Shown piece by piece: positions 47,996 to 59,081 of a stretch of DNA of 64,000 nt. Source of the DNA: Phoronis australis. Lineage: Eukaryota > Phoronida > Phoronidae. The translations under genes and the position numbers were made by a program. Under the pieces are notes generated by a model that saw nothing but the letters and a program-made list of their open reading frames with translations, was not told where the DNA came from and did not search any database. Numbering within the stretch: the first letter of the stretch is position 1; the number at the start of each line of letters is the position of its first letter. The stretch is taken from assembly GCA_002633005.1 (NCBI GenBank), contig NMRA01000118.1, positions 105,835 through 169,834 of the forward strand, given 5' to 3'.

Positions 47996-49999
47996 TCAGG
48001 ATTTATTTGTGAAATGTTCTGTACGGGCCGCCTTGTCGCGTAACTTGAAATCACTATAATATTTGCTAACTTTAGTTGTAACATTTGACATCACCATGTT
48101 ACAAAAATAGTCTCTGAATATTTTTTTCTTGCCCACTAGGCTTAACTTAGACGGGTGAAAGAACACGTCATCGATATTCTTGGGGAAGTGCACCCACGGC
48201 TGATTCCGGTAAGCGTCCCAGTATCCATCTCCGGACAAGATTTGAACATCGTTATCGAAGTTGTCAGCCAAACAATTCATGATCATGGGAATAGCAATTT
48301 CCATATAAACGCCATGGTCAAGAAACAATTTTGATAAAACGTGATACTTGTCAATAAATCTTTCCGGAATGTAAAACAAGTCAGTTGCCTGCTTGCCACT
48401 TATCACGTGATAAGCACCATGATTGAGAGTATTTTTGTCAGCACACTTTCGCATAAGAACGTTGTTGTCATTCATTGCCCGTAGCACTTGTTTCTTAAAC
48501 ACGTTCCACCACATCCATGTAGAAGGAGCAGAACAGTTAAAACACGTTGTACCATCACGTGATTGGAAATATGGACTTCTGATCAATTTGACCTTCGAAC
48601 AATCTACTTGATGACATTCCTTACCAGTTCGAATATCTGCAAGGCAGCCAACAATAGTAGGATTACATCCAGATTGCTCCGTCCACATTTTGTTACTTGA
48701 AAACTTGTCCATGTTCCAAAAGTTGAGCATGACATCATCTCCCATAACAAGATAACCTTTAAATTCACTGTAATTCATATCTAACGCCTTTTTTAAGCAC
48801 CCATAATTCATCAGTCCATCGTGCATGCTAAGGACCGTGCCGTCACGATATCTCGTTACAAATGACACATCAAATTCCTCGAAAAACTTGCTGGATGGCA
48901 ACGTTGGGCCGCAGTACAATATATTTGGAAAGACAGGCCTATAGATGGCTTCAGTGAAGGCTACAGAAGAACGATAGTACGCGGCATCGTTAAACCAAAC
49001 TAAAAGTAGTAGCGACCTGTGTTTATCTCTCCATGACCTGATGATTTGCTGGGTATACGCTGGGAACTTAGCATATGGGCATGTAGATGTGACCAGTTTG
49101 TTGGACTGCTCCTGGTGAAGGTACGTCGGCGCTGGCTGTCTTGATTCTTCAAGATCAGCCATCTCAGAAGGAAAGAACATGTATGGCGAAGCAGAATCAC
49201 AAGTCATCTCTGAGAGGCGTGGTCGATTAGATTTTCCATTCGCTAACTCCTTCCAATCGTCCAACCAGTCCATGAAAGACCGTTTTATTTCAAGGTCAAA
49301 TATTTCGTCTCTCACAAATTCGCTAAGTAGACGTGTTGCACACTCTATCCGTGATAGTCCGTCACACTTTACTTGGGAACAAAACAATGATTCCAAAGTT
49401 TTCGTAGCTTTATTCCAAGTTTTACGCTCAGGTTTAGGAAACATGGTGTTATTGCCGTCAGTCACACAGCCGGGGGCAAAGATGATATATGATTGCGAAC
49501 GTTTGTATAAGATTTGCATAAAATAAGACCATGATAGAGCTCTGTCCCAATTGCTCTCAGAGTCGACAATCACGAAGCCAAGCCACAGAAAATCTTTACT
49601 CAGCATAGTATTCGACATGCTGTGGTTATAGAAGGTCACGTGATTAGATAAGAGAAAGGGTGAGCTACTTCCGTTGTTAGTCATCAAGTGATCATTTGGT
49701 ACCCGGCTTCTGTCATTATCCACAAATGTAAAGGTCGCAGATGGATTTGTTATATTGCACATTTCATAGGCAGCACCCCCAGAGCGAAGACACCTGGCTG
49801 TCGGTGACAACTTGCACCAAAAGTGTTGGGAAGGGTCAAAAACAGCAGAACACCTCGTTTGCTTATTTGTCATCAGGAAGGTCTTCCTAAATGATTTGTG
49901 GTATTCTTGTACTTTCACTAGACGTCCGTTTCTGGTGTGGCCGACGTATATGGATTGTGCACCATTCTGAAACAACAGCAACGTTTTGTACCAAAGCAA
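47996..49999 (-). CDS. Putative secretory-pathway glycosyltransferase-like protein (large terminal exon)
   Basis: An unbroken 667-codon frame, far longer than chance here. At least eight N-glycosylation sequons (for example NGS, NHS, NIT, NYS, NCS, NVT) and many paired cysteines point to a lumenal or secreted protein. Residues 328-337 (RSLLLLVWFN) start a Rossmann-like region. Residues 414-430 read KGYLVMGDDVMLNFWNM, with an Asp-Asp at 421-422 like the DxD metal/nucleotide-sugar site of glycosyltransferases. The general look recalls STELLO/DUF288-type proteins, but I cannot confirm that. No signal peptide or TM segment follows the first ATG. A strong acceptor (TGTTGTTTCAG|AATGG, exon from 49966) suggests an upstream exon supplies the membrane anchor. 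Stop at 47996. Confidence 0.7.
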   Translation of the reverse strand: MLWYKTLLLFQNGAQSIYVGHTRNGRLVKVQEYHKSFRKTFLMTNKQTRCSAVFDPSQHFWCKLSPTARCLRSGGAAYEMCNITNPSATFTFVDNDRSRVPNDHLMTNNGSSSPFLLSNHVTFYNHSMSNTMLSKDFLWLGFVIVDSESNWDRALSWSYFMQILYKRSQSYIIFAPGCVTDGNNTMFPKPERKTWNKATKTLESLFCSQVKCDGLSRIECATRLLSEFVRDEIFDLEIKRSFMDWLDDWKELANGKSNRPRLSEMTCDSASPYMFFPSEMADLEESRQPAPTYLHQEQSNKLVTSTCPYAKFPAYTQQIIRSWRDKHRSLLLLVWFNDAAYYRSSVAFTEAIYRPVFPNILYCGPTLPSSKFFEEFDVSFVTRYRDGTVLSMHDGLMNYGCLKKALDMNYSEFKGYLVMGDDVMLNFWNMDKFSSNKMWTEQSGCNPTIVGCLADIRTGKECHQVDCSKVKLIRSPYFQSRDGTTCFNCSAPSTWMWWNVFKKQVLRAMNDNNVLMRKCADKNTLNHGAYHVISGKQATDLFYIPERFIDKYHVLSKLFLDHGVYMEIAIPMIMNCLADNFDNDVQILSGDGYWDAYRNQPWVHFPKNIDDVFFHPSKLSLVGKKKIFRDYFCNMVMSNVTTKVSKYYSDFKLRDKAARTEHFTNKS

Positions 50000-51289
50000 A
50001 CCATGTAAACGTTTTATTTTCGCACTTGAGATTTATCTCAACGCCACATGCTGCAGCCTGCCCATTTATAATCAGTCCTACACTGAATGTTTGACCATGT
50101 GACTCATAATAGTCCAGTCATTCTAAGGCTCCAGAGGGCCCAACCTGTAAAAATTGCAAAAGAAGGATTTTTTTGCATAAACGCATCTTCAAATATCCCT
50201 TGGTGTCAGAAAAAAGTCTACCGAAATCGGAGTGGCGGAAGTCGGTTTTTCAAGATGGGGGAAAATGGCCGGCAAAACCGGTGTTTACTGGTTCCTGGTA
50301 TGTTACCCTTATGTAACAGCTGGAAATAAAACAATGAAGCTGATCATTGATTATATACTTTTCATAACAGGCATACAAATCAAAAGATGCCAATTTTTCG
50401 TAAAATAAAACCGATATGGCCGACAAAATGGAGGCCGAAACGACAATTTGGTAAATGTTACAAAATTTCTTTTTCATATTTGGCCCTAGAATTGGCAAAC
50501 TTTCTATGCTTTTGTAAGTTAGATAATTGAAAATATCTGGACCTTACAGTTGGTCGCTGGTTGTAGAGAAAAAAATCAGGATGGCTTACAAAATGGCCGC
50601 CAACTGACAAAACCCCAATTTACCCCATATGAGTTCTGCAAACTTTGCTTATAACCTGACAGGCGTTTGCACAAAAACATTTTACAATCTACAGTCAGGC
50701 TTAATGAGTAATTTGTTTTAAGATTTAGATACTAAATGCGGAATTCTAATCACATTCTAAATTATTTAACTTAAAAGTTGGTGTGTTTTTCAAAAAAAGG
50801 CTTTAGTTACATTTTCTGTAAAATAATGAGGTATCAAAAATAATATTTGTTAGAAAAATATTTGTAATTCTGGTGGAATTATTGGCTTAGTCATTATACC
50901 AACCCTGAGTCACATTGGACAGGAAGTGTTCGTGTTAAGCTTTGTATTAGCCGCCAGGCGTCTCTGGTGTTTCACCTCTCCCCAATGGCTGGAGGAGCGT
51001 TCCAGAGCGTCCATGTTGGTGAACTCTTCACGTTTATTGTGCTGGCGAATATAATCACTTGTTAGGGACTTTTGCGTTGTCTTTGAGCGAATTAACAGGA
51101 AGTGGCTTTGCTCTCTGCTATTGGAGATATTATTAGTTGTTCCCAAAAAAAGATTTCGTCTGCTGGTGACATGAGTGGAAAATTTAGCAGCTGATTTCAC
51201 CTGAATTTGATGAAAGTAAACAAATTTGTGTAACAAAAAGTTCTCAGTTAAATGTTAAACATTAAGTACTCACAATTGGTTTAATATGC
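50000..51289. other. Upstream region of the 48-50 kb gene, with degenerate repeats
   Basis: Three similar blocks with AAAATGGCCGGC / ATGGCCGACAAAATGG / AAAATGGCCGCCA at about 50262, 50416 and 50588 form a decayed repeat of about 150-175 bp. A first exon of the minus-strand gene should be here or further on. A hydrophobic minus-strand stretch at 50400-50480 (IYQIVVSASILSAISVLF) lies inside the repeat and is not trusted. Confidence 0.45.
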
Positions 51290-53588
51290 CTGCTTTTTAT
51301 GAACATAGGTAACTGATTTTAGAGGAAATTATTGCCAGCAAAAGAAACGGCAGTGATCTGCAGTCACTTGTTCTTAGCCGGGCTTGGCGGATTTCATACT
51401 GAGATGAGTTTTCTGGTATGCACTGGGCTTCAAGAAGTTCTTGAGATAGTCTATGCACCAAACAGTCTGATCCATAGGTTAAATGCAAAAGGTGTAGATA
51501 GAGCAGTCAGGGGGCATATGTTGGTAGACTCAGCACTGAATGGTATCATAACAGCCAGAGCATTCAACATCATCCCACTTCCAAATAGTGACAGATCAAG
51601 TAACACCAATCCAGAACCAACGACTTCAGAATTTGGAGAAAGAAGTTCCGCTTCTTCAGAAATTCCAGGAGTCCTGAATGTCACCAAACAGAACACAGAT
51701 TCCGTGCCAAGAGATAGAGCAATTCAATGCTTGTACACAAACGTTGGCTCGTCAGAATATAAGGACACAGATTTTTCAGAAATCACAATTGATCATATAA
51801 CTACAGATGTATACACTGCGACATGCAATGTACAGGCAGTGTCTTCCGATTCTGAACCTTGGATTACTGTGCAATACCCCTCACGAGAGTTTACTTCTAG
51901 CTTCCGAAATACTGCCACTGGTATATTCAAAACACGACTGAATCAGATTATCGTATAGGTCTTCAGAATTCGCAGTGACAGAGAATGGTTCGCCAGAAGA
52001 ATCAGTGGCCACTTATATGCTTGATGATGGTCTGAAAGCTGGTCTGAAATTGTATGATGATCTTATTACTGGCATGACGTCTGTGTGCGGCGATGTATGC
52101 TCTTCGGAGCGTCTTGTAGGAATCCATAAAAATCGAAACACATAACTCAGACTTGTCCTTGCAAAGTCAAACCAGCAGTCTTTGGCTACAGTATATAGAG
52201 ATGGTTGACATCTTTCAACGTTTTCTAAAACCAGAAATAACGTCAGATTGGGAACTTCACCTAAAAGCAGTTTCTGAAATGCTGCCTTACTTTGGAGCTG
52301 CTGGTCTCTACTCGCATGCAAAATCTGCATACATATACACTATACTTGCAGCAGCTCAAAGACACCCATCCAGACGTCTGCAGCACATTTGTCAACGGTC
52401 ATCATGCCATAAGACGAAGTGGCAGATTCTGGACAGGCTTGTCAACTGGCCTTGCAATTGAACAAACACTCATGAAAACCATTAAATCAACAGGAGGTTT
52501 AACTAGAGGTTGCGGAATGGGAGATAAGCAGCGTGCACAGTTGCTGCATGCTCAAATATAAAAGGTGCCATGCAGAGTGACAAACTTGAGTTGAGAAACA
52601 ATTGAGCGACATTACAGAACATCGCCACTGGTGTGACTACAGGTACATGCGTCAATGACGAAAATGCCAGAGAAGTGTGGAAGGCGATCCTCTTGTCTAT
52701 GTAGGGGTCGAGTGTGAAAGACTTCACATTCATAAAGACAAGGTTATGTCAATGTCTAGTCCATGAGTTCATATTGCCAATACTGAATTTACAAAATTGG
52801 ATCCTCAACTGCTACGTCAGCGATTACTGACAGCTGCAAAACACAACAGTGAAAGTTTCTTATACCTTTTGAAGATTGAGCTGTGCGTTGGTTCCCCCGC
52901 TCTTTTTTGATATATTTGGTGTTCGCAGAGTAGCTAATTAATCAATATTAGCAGATGCACTCTGGTCCAGTGGGGGACTACCTGAGGATTACCAATTTCC
53001 AGAAAACATGGTGATGCATGTAGTCGACCGTATCGTATTCCATGGCCTAAAGGTGCATCGTTTCAGTCAGTTGGTAGAACTTATGTGGATTGCGTCAGCA
53101 AGTACAACCAGCTTACTGTTTTTGATGGTTATGGAGGTGGGGTGGTTCACTTCAACTTTGACATGGTATAAAGTCAAAGAAGGAGCATTTTTGGAAAACA
53201 GCAAAAATACTTGTTGTCAAGTTTTCTACGAAATGCTGGTTGCCCAGATGTACAAGCTCAAGGTGGCACAGATGTTTTAATATTATAGAAGCAGCAATAG
53301 AGAACGCAGCACAAGGTCCTACTACCCTCAATGCACACGATACAGACTTGTTGGTTCTTTTGTGTTACTTCACAACAATTTCCAATGTTCTTGAAATCTG
53401 ACAAGAGGCACGAAAGCATCAAGAAACCACAGTTGTTTCTTGGTGCCGAAACGTGTGCGCTTTTGCAATTTGCTCGTGCAATAGGTGGTTGCGATACAAC
53501 ATCACTGCTGTTCGGTATTGCCAAGGCTCTCCCATTTAAGAGACTGCGTGATCGAGAATTCTGTGAAAACGTTGGTGTCAGAATATAG
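51290..53588 (+). pseudogene. Broken copy of an uncharacterised invertebrate family with PIN/FEN-like nuclease motifs
   Basis: Ordered fragments in different frames: GGFHTEMSFLVCTG with RAVRGHMLVDSALNGII (51380-51550); MVDIFQRFLKPEITSDW and AVSEMLPYFGAAG (52200-52310); a shifted frame with SGRFWTGLSTGLAIEQTLMK and GGLTRGCGMGDKQRAQL; TKLDPQLLRQRLLTAAKHN (about 52795); YRIPWPKGASFQSVG and TVFDGYGGG (53030-53150); HDTDLLVLLC (53337); and IGGCDTTSLLFGIAKALPF (53482). I remember this order from uncharacterised intronless genes common in cnidarians, lancelets and molluscs, without a name. VFDGY, DTD and GCDTTSxxGxxK resemble the acidic core of PIN/FEN nucleases. Several frameshifts and stops make it non-functional. 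Confidence 0.6.
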
Positions 53589-53653
53589 ACTGACAGTATT
53601 TTTAGTTGTATTGTTTTATTTCGTTTTGTTATTCTGTTTGATTGACATGACCC

Positions 53654-53781
53654 CTGAGTTAAGTACAATGATGATGTAATTTTTTTAAAACAGAATAGTA
53701 TGGAACTTTCTAGTAGACTGAGTTCAGAACAGTGATGATGTAATTTGTTTACTACAGTATAGTGTGGAACTTTATAGAAGA
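53654..53781 (+). repeat. 64-bp tandem duplication at the LTR start
   Basis: CTGAGTTAAGTACAATGATG at 53654 and CTGAGTTCAGAACAGTGATG at 53718, each followed by ATGTAATTT, a T/A-rich part and GTGGAACTTT or GTATGGAACTTT. Exact period 64. Confidence 0.8.
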
Positions 53782-54311
53782 TTCTAGCACGACAGTGATT
53801 AATGCCGTCTGGAATATTCTAGAGACTAGTATATGTTTGTAGAATGATTGGGTAGATTCAGGAAAGTTCTAGAATGTGCTTGAAATGATGAAAAGTTTCA
53901 GAACAATGCAACAGGCTATAAATACACAACCACGGGTTTGTGTTAGTGAGATCAAGTCAGTTCAAGAAAGTTAATAAGGAGAATTACAGTTGAGTTGTAG
54001 TGAAGAGAATCACCAGTTACAGCGATAGTCAATAGAGAGCCAGCTATAGAGACAGCAGGTTATTGAATCGACGAGTGTAACAGTTGCTGAACGTTTCTCA
54101 GAAGTTTATCACAAGTCAAGGCTTCGCAGCACTGGCTGGAACATAAAACAGACATTAAGTCGGACGTTTTGTTTGAGTAGGCTTGTGAACGTACGGTCGG
54201 GATTAATAAAGGATTAACTCGAACCAGTCTTCAGTCTATCGTCGCACCGAAATCTATTAGCACCGGTCTGTAACAACCTGCGCCCACCCACACACGTGGA
54301 AAAACGTGACA
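53669..54311 (+). mobile_element. Candidate 5' LTR of the Ty3/gypsy remnant
   Basis: Starts TGATGATG, contains a TATA box CTATAAATA at 53916-53924 and AATAAA at 54205-54210, and ends in TG...CA form either at 54275 (TGTAACA) or 54311 (GTGACA). The second end is followed after two bases by TGGCTAGCACGCC, which could be a primer binding site. The spacing TATA-poly(A) signal-end fits U3-R-U5. No 3' partner is seen in the window, so the boundaries are tentative. Confidence 0.55.
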
Positions 54312-54386
54312 ATTGGCTAGCACGCCAGGAGCTTACTGACGGTAACAAGGTGTGATAAAGTAGACTTTTGGAATTAGCAACTCACT

Positions 54387-55334
54387 ATGGAGACACGATC
54401 TCAATTAAGGGAGTTAATAATGACCCTCAGACAAGAAATGGGTCTGCAGTGGAAGCAACTCCAAAAGTCAGCAGCAGTCAGCCACCGAGGTTATCAGAGT
54501 AAGGATTCGGTGAAGCATGCTAACCCTGAACGCGCCTTCAAAGGAATGCTGCGTCTGAAGGAGGGGTTTGTTGGCACGAAGAAGGTCTCGGTGTTGAGAG
54601 ACATAGGCTGCACAACCATTGTGGTTCGATCTAGTCTAGTCGAACCAGGAGATATAACCTGCCGGAAATGGTCATGCGAATTGGCAGACTCTACCAATAG
54701 ATGGTTTCCTGTCGCCAAGATCAACATCAAGACACCGTATTACACAGGAGAAGTGTTTGCGATGAGCATAGAGCGTCCAGTGGCCGATTTGATTATCGGG
54801 GACGTACCTGGCGCCTTGGACTCGGGGGATGTTGAGCGACAGCAGACGGCAACTACTGTCAACGAGGACAATTCAGGCAATAGCCTTGTGGAGGGCCCGA
54901 AAGACGACTCTCAGAAGGGTACTACTTCCCAAGAGGAAAACCCAGTGACCTCAAATCTAGTGGGAGAAGAGGTGACCGACACGTCAGTAGGAACAGATCC
55001 TGATGAATCCAGCAGGGAAACAGTAGCAGTGACTACCAGGGCTCAAGCAGAGCGTCAAAAATCGGACATTAAACCGTTAGCTGTGTCCCCGACCATACAA
55101 GAGGTGGGACTAAACCAGTTCAAGGAAGCCCAGCATGAAGATTCATCAATGAAAAAGTTATGGGAGCAAGCTGAAGCCAAAGTTCAGCGACAGACCAAAG
55201 GCAAGGGGTCATACATGATGAAGGTTCAGTGGGGAATACTCTATCGGATGTTCAAAAAGAAAGACGGTGACGAGGTGAAAAAAAGTTGTCGTGCCGAGCA
55301 GTTTACGGAAGTCCGTGATGAGGCTTGCTCATGA
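54387..55334 (+). pseudogene. Ty3/gypsy Pol fragment: retropepsin and linker
   Basis: 315 codons starting shortly after the LTR. VSVLRDIGCTTIVVRSSLV (about residues 67-85) is the retropepsin catalytic region, with the usual Asp-Thr-Gly changed to Asp-Ile-Gly. ADLIIGDVPGA is the second flap-side motif. A Ser/Thr/Glu-rich linker with TTRAQAERQKS then leads to KGSYMMKVQWGILYRMF, the segment that normally precedes the integrase zinc finger. No RT or RNase H lies between, and almost no gag is left in front. Frame is lost at a run of seven A (55278-55284), one base too many to stay in frame with integrase. Confidence 0.75.
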
Positions 55335-55971
55335 GTCTATACTCGGTGGACACCTCGGTGTTAGGAAGACAACTGACCGTATCACCAGCAATTTCTATTG
55401 GCCAGGAGTGGCATCAGAAGTGACCCGATTCTGCAGATCATGCGACATCTGCCAGAAGACAATCCCGAAAGGTCGAGTGACCAAGGTACCACTAGGAGTG
55501 ATGCCTTTGATGGAGGAGCCTTTCAAAAGGGTCGCGATTGATCTGATTGGCCCTATAGCTCCAGTTTCCGACAAAGGAAACAGATACATTCTCACGGTGG
55601 TAGATTTCGCTACCAGGTACCCAGAAGCAGTGGCGCTACCGAAGATTGAAACAGAGCGTGTGGATGAAGCATTATTAAAAGTCTTCAATAGAGTAGGGTT
55701 CCCACGAGAGATCCTGAGTGATCGTGGAACGCAGTTCACAGCGGAACTGATGAAGGAGGTCAGCAGGCTTGTGAGTGCACAACAGCTGTACACGACCCCT
55801 TACAATCCACGCTGTTACGGGCTCTGTGAAAGGGCCAACGGTGTTCTAAAGGCCATGCTGAAGAAGATGTGTCAAGAAAGACCAAAGGACTGGGACCGGT
55901 GCCTGCCAGCTGTGCTACGTCTTGCGATTTCGGGTGTTGGTTTTTATGTGAGTCACTCTCAAGTATCATAA
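55291..55971 (+). pseudogene. Ty3/gypsy integrase, truncated
   Basis: Continues the Pol frame after the A7 shift. Zinc-binding HHCC: AHES..GGHLG, then FCRSCDICQ. Core: AIDLIGPI (first Asp), LSDRGTQF (second Asp), GLCERANGVLK (Glu), the complete D,D-35-E set. It breaks off after WDRCLPAVL, where the family normally continues with an AYRE-type motif; sequence past about 55920 is unrelated. No chromodomain or 3' LTR. Confidence 0.85.
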
Positions 55972-56419
55972 AATTCCGGCGTCAAAACTTGAAACCAACA
56001 TCGTACAACGAAATTAACCCATTTGCAAAAGGAGTTCACTCATTAATCCAATTACAAGTGACTTTTTAATAACTCGCCTGTACTTCACATTTTTGCAAGA
56101 TGTCTCTTTGTTCGAGCGGCTGTAACGCAAAAAATCTGTGATAAGCGAAGACTAAAATACGGAATTCAACGATGAATTAAAACTGAGTTGCCGAGCTTGA
56201 ACACTTACAGAGGCCATGAATCCGCGTTCCGTCCTATAAACAAACATTTATTCAGATCAATAACCGCTAGTTGGTCTCAACATGTTTTTACTCAGATGAG
56301 AAGTGAGTTATAGGCTTCCACAGAACTGATGGTTTGCCATTTCTTGAGACCATGTTCGGCGCTTAAAATGAGATGCCAAGGAGCACGGTCTCACGCAATA
56401 ACGAACTGTTTTTTCCGAG

Positions 56420-56540
56420 ACCTGAAATGACCTATAACTTGACTATGAAAAGATTTGAGACCAACTTCATAATGACAAGTTGTTTAAACAAGATGTTGTT
56501 TTTTGTGACGAAAGGAGGGATTAAAGCCACCTTATTTTTG
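56420..56540 (+). repeat. Dispersed repeat with GGTCTAAATC core, copy 4
   Basis: ACAAGTTGTTTAAACAAGAT, TTTTGTGACGAAAGGAGGGA, TTAAAGCCACC. Upstream, a GAGACCATGTTCGGCGCTTA block is echoed near 28205 (ATCATGCTCGGCTCATAAA), so the full element may exceed 250 bp. Confidence 0.5.
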
Positions 56541-56567
56541 TATTAGTGTTACAATGCGATCGTTCCT

Positions 56568-56655
56568 TTACCTTTAAAGCCACTAGATAAGCCAGCAGCA
56601 GACTATGAGCCTTACCTTTAAAGCCACCAGATAAGCCAACAGCATGGTTTTCCTA
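56568..56655 (+). repeat. 44-bp tandem duplication
   Basis: TTACCTTTAAAGCCACTAGA at 56568 repeats as TTACCTTTAAAGCCACCAGA at 56612; both continue TAAGCCA(G/A)CAGCA. Small tandem duplication next to a dispersed repeat copy. Confidence 0.9.
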
Positions 56656-59081
56656 TGTTCATTAGTTTTGCTACTTGCAGTTCTTGAGAAGAAGTTAATT
56701 GGAACGCTGTTGAGCTTACACCGAATACTGTAAGAAAGCAAAAACTTGTTAGTATGTCATGATACACTGTCACTCAGAAGGCATAATTTGTGTACACGGA
56801 ACACTACGGCATTATCCTACGTGACAAGGCGGTGACATAAAAGTATAACCAGCATACAATTTATTAATTTTTTATTAGATCATCTTACCATTTTGCGATT
56901 ATCGATCACCAAATAATGCCCCATCTTAGCCAGAAGTGGGATCCAAATCCAAATTGGCCAAAAATTATGCAACAATGTTACAACCAGTGTGGTTAAAATG
57001 TGTATTATTTCACAAAATGTACATTAACACTTGTACATTTGTAACCATTCTCAAGAGAGAAGACTGTATGCCAACGCATTCTATGTCAGCGATGTATGTC
57101 ATATACTATGTGTACTGGGTTCAGTGAATGTTAGTCTTTTTTATACTTCCATTCGTAGGAAACGGGTATGGGGTGGAGTAGGGGTGAAGTTCGCACCACA
57201 TCGACAGCAGGTGTGGGATTTCAGCACCCAAAAATATGCCCTACTAAAAGATCTGTATTCCATATACGCTTATGATTAGGTTCATATTCCATAAGCGTTG
57301 TGCATGGGTCATGCCAGAAGGCAAAAATTTAAATAAACGAGTAAATTCTTTGTTGCGTACGCTGGTATATACAGAGCGAATCATAAATCCCTTACCGACA
57401 TAGTGCAGTCTCAGATTGATAAAGGAGTTTGCTTCTATTATTCACTTCTCTAAATTTCAATAGAAAACATATGTGGAGTTCATAGACTCGTTATTTTAAA
57501 CAGCACCGCATATGCACGAATTTAGGCACATGCGCCTGTATAGACTTTTGCTCAAACGTTTCATAGATAAGTGCATGTGTCGAAGGCTCACTTTACAAAA
57601 GCACGTGGAGAACGCTTGACTGTACGTGTGCAGCTTAAAAACTGAGTGTGTGCGCTTTCACATTCTCAGTTCTTTTCCTTTAAAATTAAATCGCCAGGTG
57701 TTGTATATTGTTTATAGTATGCTCCTGCCATCTCGTGGCCGCGTCCTTCTTCTGATTTATGAAAGTAAACGTTCAATACCGACTTTTGTGGTTTATTTGG
57801 CGTATCGTATTAGCTGTGGCGTGGTGGCAACAACGATTGGTATCCTTAGAGACGTTCTATGTAGTCATCCTCAAGAAACTCACACAACTTACGCAAGTCA
57901 CTCGGTAAAGTTCGTTTACTGTGATAAAATAAAGAGGATGTTAACTTCATCATGGCTTGTATTACGACCTTTACCTTAACCACTACAGCGACACCTTTGA
58001 GTCCAAACAGATACGGGTGTGTACTTGTGCCATAACAGAACCGAAATAATGGTACCTGTCTAAAACTCAAAGCGTTAAGTAATATGACGATTGGAATCAA
58101 AATTTGCTAAGTTTGCAAACGTTTTACATGACAGCGTCAAATGGGAAAAGAAACGATCCACTTCTCCACTCTGCGATTACACTAATTACCTAAACCCGCG
58201 GGTCACCCGTCCAGGCATGCCACCGGACAGCGCAACAGAAAGCCAGCATGCTCGAGCTCAGTCTGGCCATTCAGTTGGTAAGCCAACACTACCGCATAAT
58301 CTTGCTTAAGTACGGACGAAAAAGCATTTCATCAAATGCAACGCCAAGCTACCATATATGCTTTTGGTAACTAATCACGCTTCCCTGTCTCGTAAATTGC
58401 CCCTTTGATAGGACTTCGCGAGATTACGTGAGATGTTGCCGTGTATTCTAAATGAGAACGCGTGACTTTGGCTAGATTTTAGCGAGGCCTTAGTTTTACT
58501 AAACTCTACCCTCTTGAAGCGACAGGTAAAAACTGATTGTGCAGAATGCCCTTGTATCAAAATGGCTACCAAGTATAATTGATCGTTGTTTTTCTGTTCT
58601 TTTTACAGGTACAGGTTACCACAAAAATCACGATTACAAATGCCTTTTTGTAAATAACTGTTTTCGATACTCGATTACTGGTTGAAAACTTCTTCTTCAT
58701 ATCTGGAAAATAGGGAGCAAATAATTTTATTGGGCGAAGGTGGTGCCTACGAACCCTAATTCTCCATGAACCCCTGCTAGTAGTCATTGGCGTCACCGAT
58801 GCGCATCAAGACACTGGGAAATCGGTGCACTTTTGAGTCACCGCCACGGTGATAGGTTAATTAAAATCTGTATGGTATGCCCTTACCCCCCGCAGCAATC
58901 AAATAGCTTAATTGCTATCTCCGCCGGGACGGGAGAGGTGCATCGACGCTGAAGGTCAGTCAGGCCACAGGGTCACCTACTGCCTATCACGCTTGTGAGA
59001 CCGGCACGTCCGTGCCACGGTAGGTGATTGTACCGGCGTTTTTTACTTGGTTTCTACCCCGACGGCAACTTCGGGATGCCA
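56656..59081. other. Non-coding stretch
   Basis: No gene confirmed. A possible plus-strand exon at about 58134-58278 (frame with VKWEKKRSTSPLCDYTNYLN, acceptor CATGACAG, donor GTTG|GTAAGCC) and a minus-strand one at 57846-57915 (LPSDLRKLCEFLEDDYIERL) are open, but nothing links them to a family. Confidence 0.3.

Noticed and set aside
50250-50498. Minus-strand frame with a TM-like segment, as possible first exon of the 48-50 kb gene
   Set aside because: It overlaps a degenerate repeat and has no donor site that joins well to the acceptor at 49967.
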